Source: Candidatus Poribacteria bacterium
GTDB taxonomy: Bacteria > Abyssobacteria > SURF-5
DNA length: 49,453 bases
Assembly (NCBI GenBank): GCA_016215705.1
Contig: JACRIR010000233.1
Coordinates: 1-49,453, forward strand
Reading direction: 5' to 3'
Part shown: positions 8,155-16,771 of the stretch, piece by piece
Layout of the letters: every line of letters starts with the position of its first letter
Position numbering within the stretch: the stretch's first letter is position 1
The notes under the pieces: generated by a model
What the model saw: the letters and a program-made list of their open reading frames with translations, nothing else
Told to the model about the DNA's origin: nothing
The model's database searches: none
Program-made: the position numbers and the translations under genes

Positions 8155-9240
8155 TCACTCGATATTCACAAATACACCGGAATCACGAAGCAACTGCGAT
8201 ACACTCTCCCAATTCGGTCCTGAATCCGGAAAAAGAACCCGTGGTGGAGGCGCCGCAGCGCCATCCAGTCCGAGCAGTCGCTCCACATTCATTGTTGCGC
8301 CGAGCGCCGTCAGGTGAGTCTGTCCATTAGGATCCACTATCATCGCCCGTACGAGCTTAGAATTCCCATTCTCATCGACTCCTTCCAACTCAACTACGAT
8401 CTCATGGCTGCCTCCTTCGCCCGGGTTGTATAGCAGAGAACGCCTGAGCCCGGTGAAACTGTCCCCCGCAAGCATCTTCCAAATGCCTGAACGAACCAAA
8501 GCAACCAGAGACTTGGTTGCAAAGCTGCTGTCGAAGGCCATGCGCGCTGCAACTGTCTTTGCTCCGGTTATTCTTGGCAATGTGATCTGATCGGGTGTGT
8601 CGAAGCGGTACACTTTTGCTCTATGGCCGCTTGGGAAGGTTACCTTACGTGGGTCAGTTAAGGGATAGACGCTCTGCTCGCGCCCGTTGATCATAACATT
8701 GTAGGGAATGGAAAGGCGGTCCATATACTCGACCGAGTTTGGGCCGGCTTTGTCTTTCATGGAATACAGAATATTGATGTCAACACTATCTACGCGCTCG
8801 AGTTTGCGTGCAGCGGCCACTGCCGTTATGGCCGCAACTCCCGCCATCCATGATGAGGCAAACATTACTGGGGCGGAAAGAACTTCGTCGGAGACGAGTT
8901 GAAGGGAGTGTCGCAACCGCGCAGTCCAACGAGTGATATCGACAAACGGGAGTCCTGCTCTTACCGCATCGATAAGCAGATAATCCTGTGGGTCATTCAC
9001 GACCGCCACCACTCCCCGGAGTCTGCCGTCGAATCCCGCTAGCGTACCCGGATGCTCGACATTAACCCTTGCTACTTGCGCATTCCCCAGATTCTCGGCT
9101 AACGTTTCTGCTTTCGTTGGGTTTCGGCCTGCGATCAGCAGCGGCAGAGCAGGATGTCGTGCACGCAAGAACTCACAGACCTGTTTTCCAACAACGCCAT
9201 AGCCACCCACTATAAGAACTGCGCCATCCGTCGGAAGCAT
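8155..9240 (-). CDS. Saccharopine-dehydrogenase-like NAD(P)-binding protein
   Basis: A 361-residue protein with an N-terminal Rossmann motif 'VLIVGGYGVVGKQVCEFL' and 'LLIAGRNPTKAETLAENLG', the pattern of the saccharopine dehydrogenase NADP-binding family, followed by 'GLPFVDITRWTARL'. The enzymes of this family reduce or oxidise amino-acid-derived imines, but the family also includes membrane-associated homologues of unknown role. A GGAG lies ten bases before the ATG. It is the first gene after tetR (60 bp gap) in the amine-related operon, so it may act on an imine or keto acid made by the FAD oxidoreductases. Confidence 0.75.
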   Translation of the reverse strand: MLPTDGAVLIVGGYGVVGKQVCEFLRARHPALPLLIAGRNPTKAETLAENLGNAQVARVNVEHPGTLAGFDGRLRGVVAVVNDPQDYLLIDAVRAGLPFVDITRWTARLRHSLQLVSDEVLSAPVMFASSWMAGVAAITAVAAARKLERVDSVDINILYSMKDKAGPNSVEYMDRLSIPYNVMINGREQSVYPLTDPRKVTFPSGHRAKVYRFDTPDQITLPRITGAKTVAARMAFDSSFATKSLVALVRSGIWKMLAGDSFTGLRRSLLYNPGEGGSHEIVVELEGVDENGNSKLVRAMIVDPNGQTHLTALGATMNVERLLGLDGAAAPPPRVLFPDSGPNWESVSQLLRDSGVFVNIE

Positions 9241-9300
9241 TTACTTATGACTCCTGGTTTCCTAGTGTGCTGTCAATACAAGATTTGCGGGTATTGGCGC

Positions 9301-9954
9301 TTAGTTCTTCGTAGGGGCACGGCGCGCCGTGCCCTTACAGATACCAACAAAATTAAGTTGACCTGACGCTAGGTATTTTGTAATCATGTCCTCGATCTGT
9401 TTTCCCATGTTCTTTACGGGCGTTTTTTCAGCATCAACTACCCATAGCAGGGTAGCGCCTTCCAGATTTGCCATTATCACATTTGCCGTCACAACTGGGT
9501 TCAGTTTTCGAAACTCACCGCTTCTTATTCCCTCGCGTATGGTTTTCGCAAAGACTCCTTTCACCTCCTCATAGCAATCTCGAATAGTCGACGAGACGGT
9601 CGGGTCATACTTTGAGAGATTCACAAATTCCATCCACGCGCGGGAGAAATCGAGATTGAATCGGCAAAGGTCGAAGAACCATGAAACAAGATATTTGATG
9701 CGGCTTGTGGCCGAATCGCATTCCGACAAGCCTTCCAGCAGTTCTGCTTTGTAAATCGTCATCACATAGTCTACAGCGCCCTTTATGATTTCTTCCTTCC
9801 CTGCAAAATAGTGATGCAGTATCCCGCGATTGCATCCGGCGGCCGTTGCTACCTCGCGGATTGTGGCCTTTGCGATTCCCTTTTCCGATACAACTTTGAA
9901 AAAGGCCTTGATGATTTCGTCTTTCCGAATCTCAGCTATCGTTTTTCTGGCCAT
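9301..9954 (-). CDS. TetR-family transcriptional regulator
   Basis: A 217-residue TetR regulator. The N-terminal helix-turn-helix is typical: 'ATIREVATAAGCNRGILHHYF' at about residues 29-49 after 'KDEIIKAFFKVVSEKGI'. The ligand-binding part is alpha-helical with no motif that names the effector. I place the start at the ATG at 9954 (GAGG seven bases upstream); an in-frame ATG at 10026 lies inside a palindrome likely to be the operator. The last residues (GICKGTARRAPTKN) are encoded by a GTAGGGGCG-type palindrome at 9311-9338, so the C-terminus has been rewritten by a repeat element. It is the first gene of the minus-strand operon and probably controls it. Confidence 0.85.
   Translation of the reverse strand: MARKTIAEIRKDEIIKAFFKVVSEKGIAKATIREVATAAGCNRGILHHYFAGKEEIIKGAVDYVMTIYKAELLEGLSECDSATSRIKYLVSWFFDLCRFNLDFSRAWMEFVNLSKYDPTVSSTIRDCYEEVKGVFAKTIREGIRSGEFRKLNPVVTANVIMANLEGATLLWVVDAEKTPVKNMGKQIEDMITKYLASGQLNFVGICKGTARRAPTKN
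9311..9338. repeat. GTAGGGGCA palindrome inside the end of tetR
   Basis: Two 14-base arms, GTAGGGGCACGGCG and its near-perfect reverse complement (one mismatch), with no loop. It lies within the last codons of the tetR reading frame. Same family as 1044-1069 and 21833-21861. Confidence 0.8.
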
Positions 9955-10018
9955 CCTTTTTCCTCTGCATAAGCCCGGTGCGCAAACCGAATAATTAATT
10001 TGACAAATGCCCCATATA

Positions 10019-10034
10019 TTAGTCATTTGACTAA
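10019..10034. promoter_or_regulatory. Palindromic operator candidate for TetR
   Basis: TTAGTCATTTGACTAA is a perfect 7-bp inverted repeat with a two-base centre, 65 bp before the tetR start, in an A/T-rich stretch. TetR proteins bind short palindromes of this kind and usually repress themselves and the linked operon. Binding is inferred. Confidence 0.5.
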
Positions 10035-10136
10035 CCTCATCATACCATGAGCCGGATGGCTTGTCAAGCGCTTTCTTGCATCGAGCTTTTCAGAAGGCAG
10101 GAAATAGTCCGGCTGGTTGCGGATTGACGGCGGTAA

Positions 10137-10394
10137 GAATGTGGGGCAACAAGGATACATCAGCCGCAATCTCCTTCCTTAAGCGCTACATTTGACCGTC
10201 TCTTCGACACCGGACTCGTCACAATCACAAACGAAATGCACGTCCATGTATCCCAATATCTGATAAGCTTGTCTGACAAACCAATCCATGACCAAATAAT
10301 ACGCTACCACGACCGGCCAATCCTCTTGCCCCATCGGTTTCTACCGGATATCGATTTGCTCGCCTGGCACAAGGCCAATGTGTTCAAAGGGTGA
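10137..10394 (+). pseudogene. 3' remnant of an HNH endonuclease gene
   Basis: From about 10179 the frame reads LSATFDRLFDTGLVTITN, then continues through 'RPILLPHRF' and 'LLAWHKANVFKG' to a TGA at 10392-10394. This is the pattern of the C-terminal part of HNH_2-type restriction endonucleases (L-x-A-x-x-D-R-x-F-D-x-G-L-[IV]-T-I, then I-x-L-P and L-x-W-H-x-x-x-V-F). The frame is closed by a TAA at 10134 and the HNH core itself is missing or scrambled, so the gene is broken. It lies just upstream of the methylase and the NotI-like endonuclease, as expected in a decaying defence island. Confidence 0.6.
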
Positions 10395-10914
10395 CTTCTC
10401 AACCTGTCCGTTCGAAATGTTGAATCCCCGTGGTGATTTCTCCTTTTCCATGAAATCCGCGTGAATCAGTTTGAATCAATGGACTTCTTCATTCGTGATT
10501 CAACTCTTCTTCCTCTTTTTCCTTTTGTTTCTTCTTCCCTGAATCTGTGCAAATCAGCGAAATCTGCGAATCTCCTCTTTTGCTCCCCGTTTCCCCATTC
10601 TTCTGGTATCCGCATTCATCGGCGGTTACAAAGAGTTCTTCTTCTTGCGATTTCATTCCGCATTCATCACTCATCATTTCTCGTCGACTCCCTTTTCCCC
10701 CTTGTTTCCCGTGCGCTTATGCTATAATGTGCTGAGTCACTCAAATAATGAGGAGCGCCTGGCCCCTCCTGCGCGAGGTTAATTGTGAAAGAAAGATGGA
10801 GCGAGATAACTCTCTGTAACGTCATTCTGAGCGAAGCGAAGAATCTCTCTTCTTCTTTGGTTCTTCCCCTTTCGCCTTTGACCTTTTACCTTTGCCCTCT
10901 TTCTTAGGAGTCTC
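10395..10914. repeat. Intergenic repeat mosaic
   Basis: No gene is seen. Phrases include GAATCTGTGCAAATCAGCG.. (10541-10572, related to the inverted repeats at 44279 and 44716), a 'CCGCATTCATCGGCGGTTAC' phrase (about 10609-10628, related to 764-789) and, at 10820-10847, the well-known wandering phrase GTCATTCTGAGCGAAGC.. found in many phyla. The strand is C/T-rich up to the Shine-Dalgarno of the methylase. Confidence 0.7.
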
Positions 10915-13005
10915 ATGGCCAAGAGGAACATAGAGAAGGTTGCTGTCTTGCCCATGCAAGCGGAGCTGGACTTTAAGAGCGAGCGGGCCACGGCAGTGAA
11001 CACGGGAACGCCCCCGATTGACTCGTCTTTCCCGGAAAGCGCGGCCAATGAACTCGCAACGCTGGAGTCCTTTAACAAACACCTCTATCGGCCGAACTCC
11101 TACCTTCACAAGTGGTGGGCTCGCCGTTCCGGCACAACGTTTCGCCACATCCTCAAACAACTGGTTCCTGATCCCGCTAACCGTGGCTATTATGAACCGG
11201 GCGGGTTGGAAGGCAAACTCGTTCTGGACCCTATGATGGGTGGAGGAACAATCCTTCATGAGGCCATCAGGATGGGGGCAAATGTCTTGGGCGCCGATAT
11301 CGACCCCGTCCCCGTCCTGCAAGCGATGGCGACGCTCACTTCGTCTCCGTTGGCGCATAAGGAATCCGCCTTCAAAGGCTTTTTCGACCAATTAAGGGAG
11401 AACCTCTTTCCCCTATACAAGACCGCTTGCCCCACCTGCGACCGGGAAGCTGAAATCCAATTTGTCCTCTACGGGCTTCGGAGAGCGTGCTCATGCGGAG
11501 AGGCGCTATTCGTTGATGACCTCATCCTGCGGGAAGGCAATCATCACAATGAGCAAATATGCTCTGTATGCCACGGCGTTCACCATAGCCCACGCCACAA
11601 GTGCGGAACTCAAAAAGACCGCCCACTGATCGTAAAGGGCGTTCGACAATGCAGACGCTGCAATGAACAATACAAAGAAATCCTCGAAGAGCCCTTTTCG
11701 GAGCGCTATGTCCCTTTGGTCGTTGTGGGCAACTGTCCTCTCCACAAGCAATTCTTCAAGTCCGTCGGGAAGGATGATCTTCGTCTTATCAATGAAGCTA
11801 AGGCCCAAAGCGCAAGCCTGGACTTTGGCGATCCCGCAAAGCTCCAAATCCACGGCGGCCCGAAATCAGGCGATTTACTGAAGCGCCGCATTAGTTCTTA
11901 TCAAGACCTGTTCGCGCCACGACAACTTCTCTATCTGGACACTGCGAGGCGCTTGTTGTCGAATGCGAAGCCACAAGACCGTCTATGGCTGGCCCTGCTG
12001 ATCTCCACTTCGCTGGAGTTTAATTCAATCCTGTGCGGATACAAGGGAAGCAGCATTCGTAGGCCGGGAGCTATCCGGCATGTGTTCTCGCACCACGCCT
12101 ATTCATTCCCGTATACGGCTCTTGAAAACAACCCGATTTTTCTGGGTAACACATCGGGCACTCTGAAGAGGCTCTTCAATGACAGGGTAGTCAAAGCGGG
12201 GGAGTGGTCGGTCGCTCCGATCGAAATGCGCATAGTCAATGGCCATTGCCGCAAAGTGGCAATTCGAGGGGAATTGGATGGGGGCGAGCCCGTCTCAGAT
12301 TTCGATTCACTACTCGAAGGCAAACGAAGATTCCGACTGATGCAAACGGATTCCGCCAAATTGGATATTCCCGAGGGAATGGTGGACTACGTGGTCACTG
12401 ACCCTCCCTATTACGATAACGTGCAGTACAGCGACCTCTCAAACTTCTTCAGGGTCTGGCTGCAGCTTCTTCTGCCCCGAAAAGCAAACTGGCGTTACGA
12501 TTCTCTTGCGTCAGCAGTCTCCGAAGGCTGTCCATCGAGCGGGAAAAAATACGGCGACGTGCTTGCCAGGATTTGGGAGAGATGTTTCAATGCTCTTAAT
12601 AAAGATCACGGACGTCTCATCTTCTCTTTCCACCACTGGAGCGATGAGGCGTGGGCGGAGTTGACCCTGTCCTTGAAAAGAGCCCGATTCACTTTGATAA
12701 ACTGCTACGTAGTTTTTTCAGAGAATCCCATCTCCGTGCACATCCGGAGCCTGAAAGCTCTCAAGCACGACGCAATCCTGGTGCTTAAACCTGTGTCGAA
12801 TCGCAAAGAACTTTCCCATTGGCCCAAGCAGGCGGCAATCGCCACCGACGATAGCTACAGATTCTGCCGCGACTGCGGGGCAGCTTTGGGCTACTTCTTG
12901 AATTCCGAAAAGGATGAGGAACAAATTCGCAACGAATGGAAGACTCTATTGACGGGAGAGAACATTGGCAAAACATCCGGCAGAAGTGTTCGGGCATCCA
13001 ATTGA
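10915..13005 (+). CDS. Zn-ribbon-containing adenine-specific DNA methyltransferase
   Basis: A 696-residue methyltransferase. The AdoMet-binding motif is 'LVLDPMMGGGTILHEA' near residue 105 and the catalytic motif is 'VTDPPYYDNVQYSDL' near residue 497, the form seen in the DUF1156-type adenine methylases. Between them are several Cys pairs ('CPTC', 'CSCG', 'CSVC', 'CRRC') that predict zinc ribbons and may serve in target recognition; a further 'CRDCG' is near the end. The order (AdoMet site, insert, DPPY) is that of alpha-class enzymes. The start ATG follows AGGAG by five bases. Its 3' end overlaps the NotI-like endonuclease by 41 bp, so it is the protective partner of a type II restriction-modification pair. 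Confidence 0.85.
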   Translation: MAKRNIEKVAVLPMQAELDFKSERATAVNTGTPPIDSSFPESAANELATLESFNKHLYRPNSYLHKWWARRSGTTFRHILKQLVPDPANRGYYEPGGLEGKLVLDPMMGGGTILHEAIRMGANVLGADIDPVPVLQAMATLTSSPLAHKESAFKGFFDQLRENLFPLYKTACPTCDREAEIQFVLYGLRRACSCGEALFVDDLILREGNHHNEQICSVCHGVHHSPRHKCGTQKDRPLIVKGVRQCRRCNEQYKEILEEPFSERYVPLVVVGNCPLHKQFFKSVGKDDLRLINEAKAQSASLDFGDPAKLQIHGGPKSGDLLKRRISSYQDLFAPRQLLYLDTARRLLSNAKPQDRLWLALLISTSLEFNSILCGYKGSSIRRPGAIRHVFSHHAYSFPYTALENNPIFLGNTSGTLKRLFNDRVVKAGEWSVAPIEMRIVNGHCRKVAIRGELDGGEPVSDFDSLLEGKRRFRLMQTDSAKLDIPEGMVDYVVTDPPYYDNVQYSDLSNFFRVWLQLLLPRKANWRYDSLASAVSEGCPSSGKKYGDVLARIWERCFNALNKDHGRLIFSFHHWSDEAWAELTLSLKRARFTLINCYVVFSENPISVHIRSLKALKHDAILVLKPVSNRKELSHWPKQAAIATDDSYRFCRDCGAALGYFLNSEKDEEQIRNEWKTLLTGENIGKTSGRSVRASN

Positions 13006-13801
13006 AACGAACTCGGAAGAAGCGATAAAGGACCGAAAGAGGCATTGGTGCCCTTTCGTGGGCGAACGGTGTGATAAGAAGAGTCGCCTCATCAAGTATC
13101 CCATGGGCGTGTGCTCCGTGAAGTACGGAGAACACGCGATTGCTCTCTCTCCTCGCAGATTCCGGGAGGATGATATTGTTTTTAGAGACATAGCAGACCA
13201 CTATTTCGGCGCCTGCGGCAATATCGTGATTCTTAAGGAAGTCAACTTGCAGGGAATCGGGAATTTCGATTTCGTGATGGTCAAGCATAAACCGCTCAGC
13301 GTGAAGGTCGAGGACTTCGTTATCGTTGAACTCCAGACGGCCCAGACTACCTCTACGGGCAAACTGGTCAAAGCGCTTAAAGATTACATGAAAGGGGAAG
13401 GTATCGTCGGAAGAACATACTCATTCGGTCTCAACCATGCAGATATCTGGAAGCGCACTTTCACACAGATTCTAAACAAGGGAATCGTCATCGAAAAATG
13501 GGGCGCCAAGATATACTGGGTGGTCCAAGAGCCTATCTACGTGGACTTTCTCAACCGCTACAGACTCACACAAATATCATATAACACCGAGCACAGTATT
13601 CGCTTTGCCATATACGATCTGAAGCAAGTTGATAACAGATACCACCTCTCTCAGACAAGAATCGCCTCCTCCACAACAAAGGATTTATTTGCCGCTTTCA
13701 GCAGCAATCCGCATATCCCGCCTAAAGACGATTTCCTGGCGAAACTGAGCGGCAAACTGCAAGAGAAGGCGTACTCGGAGCTTCAAAGCGACCGTTCCTG
13801 A
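12965..13801 (+). CDS. NotI-family restriction endonuclease
   Basis: A 278-residue protein with the conserved features of RE_NotI endonucleases: 'AEVFGHPIE' at the start, a Cys cluster ('HWCPFVGERCDK', 'MGVCS') that in NotI holds an iron-binding fold, and the nuclease core 'VNLQGIGNFDFVMV' with 'EDFVIVELQTAQTT', the D and E-x-Q pair of the PD-(D/E)XK fold. 'ADIWKRTFTQILNKG' and 'IYWVVQEPIY' are also characteristic. The start is a TTG at 12965, preceded by GGGAGAG; the next candidate is a GTG at 12986. NotI cuts at GCGGCCGC; whether this enzyme has the same target is unknown. At least two such octamers occur in the window (32405-32412, 45130-45137). Confidence 0.85.
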   Translation: MAKHPAEVFGHPIETNSEEAIKDRKRHWCPFVGERCDKKSRLIKYPMGVCSVKYGEHAIALSPRRFREDDIVFRDIADHYFGACGNIVILKEVNLQGIGNFDFVMVKHKPLSVKVEDFVIVELQTAQTTSTGKLVKALKDYMKGEGIVGRTYSFGLNHADIWKRTFTQILNKGIVIEKWGAKIYWVVQEPIYVDFLNRYRLTQISYNTEHSIRFAIYDLKQVDNRYHLSQTRIASSTTKDLFAAFSSNPHIPPKDDFLAKLSGKLQEKAYSELQSDRS

Positions 13802-14584
13802 GAAACCCCTCCTTTCCCTTGGCTCCCATCGAATCCTCCCACAACATGTCGGCCTGATGCCTTCCGATTTCGTGGACATTCGAACCCGATAAGAACCTCT
13901 ACCACCAAGGCGCCAGATCACCAAGAAAAGGACGGGTAATCCCGCGAAGCGCGGAACTTTCCCCGCTGAAGAGGAGGGACAGCCGCAGATTCCCGCGATG
14001 CACGCAGACAATAATCACCGAGAACGACGTTCGTCCCCCCTGACTCACCGCGTTCCCCGTGGTTTGCAGGTCTTGATTCGTGTCACTCGTTCCGCTCTTC
14101 GCGAATTCACACCATTCGTGTTCTCACTCTCTTTTGGACCATTCCAGTCCAAAAATTTATGAAACGAAACACGAATTCCTGCGTCACTGCGTCACCTGCG
14201 TCACCAATCGCTCCAAAAAACTCTCCAAGACTTACCCATTCCGGCTTCAGAAGTCATTACCAACACCCCGTTTCCAACTCCCCTTTTGCCTTTGCCCTTC
14301 CGCCTTTCGCCTGCTTGTCCTTCCTCGAGGTCTTGCGTCACGCTTGCCTTCTCTCCCCCGTGACTCCCCGTGTTGTCCCCGGTGGTTTCAAAATCGGTTT
14401 CTGGTTCACGATTCATCGTTCATGGTTCTCAACCATAAACCATAAACCCGGAACTACGAACCCCGCGCGCTTCGCGCGGTCCCTTTCGCCTTGCTCCGTT
14501 CGCCTGCTTTTGTCGGCGTTCATCGTCGTTCATCGTCGGCTGAGGCCTCCGAAGTCCCCCGCCTCGCGGGATTCCAGTTTTCCC
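13802..14584. repeat. Intergenic repeat mosaic
   Basis: No gene is seen. Contents include 'ACCACCAAGGCGCCAGATC' (13901-13930), an inverted partial copy of the 64-bp unit (13938-13970), 'CCATAAACCATAAACC' (14431-14462), a GCGCGCTTCGCGCG-type hairpin (about 14464-14479) that also occurs near 1187 and 41869, and tandem 'TTCATCGTCG' units (14518-14540). It separates the restriction-modification island from the merR promoter. Confidence 0.7.
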
Positions 14585-14613
14585 TTGACAAGCAGACTAC
14601 CTCATGGTATTAT
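14585..14613 (+). promoter_or_regulatory. Sigma70-type promoter of the merR operon
   Basis: TTGACA (14585-14590), a 17-bp spacer and TATTAT (14608-14613). Immediately downstream are an imperfect palindrome ATGTGGTACTACAT (about 14612-14625) and inverted arms GTGTAA/TTACAC (14627-14632, 14642-14647), good candidates for autoregulation by the MerR protein encoded 65 bp further on. Confidence 0.7.
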
Positions 14614-14678
14614 GTGGTACTACATAGTGTAAAGTGACACATTACACAATATGCTTTCCTCGGATGGAGAAGGCTAAA

Positions 14679-15458
14679 ATGCCTGAAAAAGATGGGAAAA
14701 AGCTCCTCAAGATGAGCGACCTCGTTGAACGCACGGGCGTCCGGAGGCAGACCATCCATTTCTACATAAACAGCGGCTTGCTCCCGCCGCCGCTTAAAAC
14801 AGGCAAGAACATGGCCTACTACGAGGAGACCTTTGTCGAACGCATAAGACTGATCAAGGAGTTGCAGCTCAAAAGATTCCTGCCGCTGAGTGTTATAAAA
14901 GAAATCCTTTCTCAGGCTGAAGGAGAATTGTCCATCTCTGACCTGAATGTGATCAAAATCGGCGGTGAAGGTCTCCTGAAGTTGGAGGAACTCAAAAGCG
15001 CACGCGAGCCTGAGTCGCTGGCGCGCCTCAGCAATCGAACAGGCCTGCCATTGGAAGACATAGAGGAAATGGAGCGATGGGAATTGATTTCCTCGGTTCC
15101 GAATGAGCACGGCGAGAAAGTGTATCGGGACAGCGATATAAGAATCATCGAAGCTTTCGCTAACATCCGGAAAGGCGGCCTCACAAAAGAGCGGGGATTT
15201 GGCGTCGATTTGTTCCGCCTCCACGCCGATTTTATCAATATGCTCGCCATCGAGGAAGTCAAAATCTTCGGCCGAAAATTCTCTGAAAACTTCCCCGAGG
15301 ATGCTTCGGTGCTTTTGCCGAAGTTCGCCGAAAATGCGATAGAAAACATCAACACATTCATCAATCATGTCCGCAGGAAGAAGATTCTCGAAGCGGTTCA
15401 GGCCTTCTCGCAGAAAAGCGACAATAACCGGAATATGCAAGCGGAAAACATGAGGTAA
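14679..15458 (+). CDS. MerR-family transcriptional regulator
   Basis: A 259-residue MerR regulator. The winged helix is 'LLKMSDLVERTGVRRQTIHFYINSGLL' in the first 35 residues, followed by 'AYYEETFVERIRLIKELQL' as in MerR proteins. The C-terminal 170 residues are helical with no conserved metal-binding Cys, and look like a two-step repeat of the helix-turn-helix pattern ('TGLPLEDIEEMERWELI'). The ATG at 14679 is preferred (GGAG/GAAGG upstream) over GTG 14634 and ATG 14664. It is the first gene of the dehydratase operon, 35 bp before the next gene, and probably senses a substrate of that pathway. Confidence 0.85.
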   Translation: MPEKDGKKLLKMSDLVERTGVRRQTIHFYINSGLLPPPLKTGKNMAYYEETFVERIRLIKELQLKRFLPLSVIKEILSQAEGELSISDLNVIKIGGEGLLKLEELKSAREPESLARLSNRTGLPLEDIEEMERWELISSVPNEHGEKVYRDSDIRIIEAFANIRKGGLTKERGFGVDLFRLHADFINMLAIEEVKIFGRKFSENFPEDASVLLPKFAENAIENINTFINHVRRKKILEAVQAFSQKSDNNRNMQAENMR

Positions 15459-15493
15459 GGCGTTTGGTCTGCGGAATAGGGGGGCGCGAAGAA

Positions 15494-16771
15494 ATGGGCA
15501 GTAAACCTTTTACTCGACTTGAGGAAATACTCGAGGGATTCCTCAAGCCTGCGGCAATGATGCTGGGCGCCGACGATACGAAAGACGCCGAGCAACAATT
15601 CATGCTTCAACTGCTTCAGACATTAAGCGGCAATCTCGATGAAGCGATTGACGTTGCCCGGAACCGGCAGAAGAAGTTCGTTTGGTGCGAATTCTGCCTC
15701 ACGCCCGAGCTCTTTCTGGCCTTCGACCTTTATCCCTTTATAGGCGAGATTCAGCCTGCAGTGTATTCAAAAGTCCGGCAGGACTTCATAGCCGAATTCA
15801 TTGACGCAGCCGAGAATTCGGGCATCCCGCCGGAAGTATGTTCGATTGACAAGGTTCTGGTGGGCGCAATTCTGCAGGATGAAATGCCGACCCCGGACTT
15901 GATTGTCACGACTTCGGCGCCATGCGACAGTTCTCGAATAGGCTATCAGATCATGGAAAAACTGTTTGATGCGCCCGTTGTCCGACTCGATGCGCCCTTC
16001 ACAAACGACGCCGGAGCAATGAAATACTACGCCGACCAAATCCGCAGTCTGATTCCTACGCTTGAAAAACTGTCAGGGAAAAGATTCGACGTCGACAGAC
16101 TGAGGGAAGTCGTCGAAGAATCAAACCGGGCACTCAACCACATCGGTGAATGGCATGAGCTGCGTAGGCTTAAACCATGTCCGACTCCAGCCAATATCTT
16201 GATGAATGTATATCTAGCGTTTCTCACCACCCTGGGACACTCGCGGTGCACCGAGTTTTCCGAATCAGTGTATCGGTTTGCCCGCAGACGCATCGAAGAG
16301 GGCTTCGGCAACAAAGAGAAGATACGCGTCATCTGGCAGCATGTGCCCTCTCTCTTCGATGACGTTGTCTTCAACTGGATGGAACAAGAATTCGGCGCTG
16401 TGGTTGTGGATGATATGATGTCCGGTTACTGTCGCCAACTGCCGATTGACACGTCATCGCTTGACTCAATGCTTTTGGGTCTCGCGCAGCGCGGGCTGAA
16501 CATGACAATGGGAAGATTGCGCATGACGGCCCAGACCTATGTCAGCGATTTCCTTAAAGCATATCACGATTATTTGGGCGACTGCGCGATTCTCTCGGCT
16601 CACGCCGGCTGCAAACACTGTTGGGGCGCGGTTAACCTGCTTCGCGAGGCGGCCCGCAGGGAAAACATTCCTCTTCTGATATTTGATTTCGATTTTCTCG
16701 ATTCGCGTGTCGTGTCCACGGAAACCGTCCAATCCAAGATCGGGCAATTCTTCGAGACGATGGGATTGTGA
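15494..16771 (+). CDS. 2-hydroxyacyl-CoA dehydratase / benzoyl-CoA reductase family subunit (A-type)
   Basis: A 425-residue member of the HgdA/HgdB-BcrB/BcrC family, whose subunits carry a [4Fe-4S] cluster and receive low-potential electrons from an ATP-dependent activator. Visible features are 'KFVWCEFCLTPELFLAFDLYP' near the start, 'VTTSAPCDSSRIGYQIMEKLF' and, near the end, 'LSAHAGCKHCWGAVNLLREA', which supply the Cys ligands in family positions. The ATG at 15494 is preferred over a TTG at 15464. It lies two genes before the second subunit (19894) with a molybdoenzyme gene between them, an unusual order. The substrate (2-hydroxyacyl-CoA or an aromatic CoA ester) cannot be read from the sequence. 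Confidence 0.75.
   Translation: MGSKPFTRLEEILEGFLKPAAMMLGADDTKDAEQQFMLQLLQTLSGNLDEAIDVARNRQKKFVWCEFCLTPELFLAFDLYPFIGEIQPAVYSKVRQDFIAEFIDAAENSGIPPEVCSIDKVLVGAILQDEMPTPDLIVTTSAPCDSSRIGYQIMEKLFDAPVVRLDAPFTNDAGAMKYYADQIRSLIPTLEKLSGKRFDVDRLREVVEESNRALNHIGEWHELRRLKPCPTPANILMNVYLAFLTTLGHSRCTEFSESVYRFARRRIEEGFGNKEKIRVIWQHVPSLFDDVVFNWMEQEFGAVVVDDMMSGYCRQLPIDTSSLDSMLLGLAQRGLNMTMGRLRMTAQTYVSDFLKAYHDYLGDCAILSAHAGCKHCWGAVNLLREAARRENIPLLIFDFDFLDSRVVSTETVQSKIGQFFETMGL

Noticed and set aside
12718-13288. Minus-strand frames opposite the methylase and endonuclease
   Set aside because: Shadows of two well-recognised plus-strand genes.
10395-14584. IS element bordering the restriction-modification island
   Set aside because: No transposase gene or matching terminal repeats are present around the island; the borders hold only short phrases.
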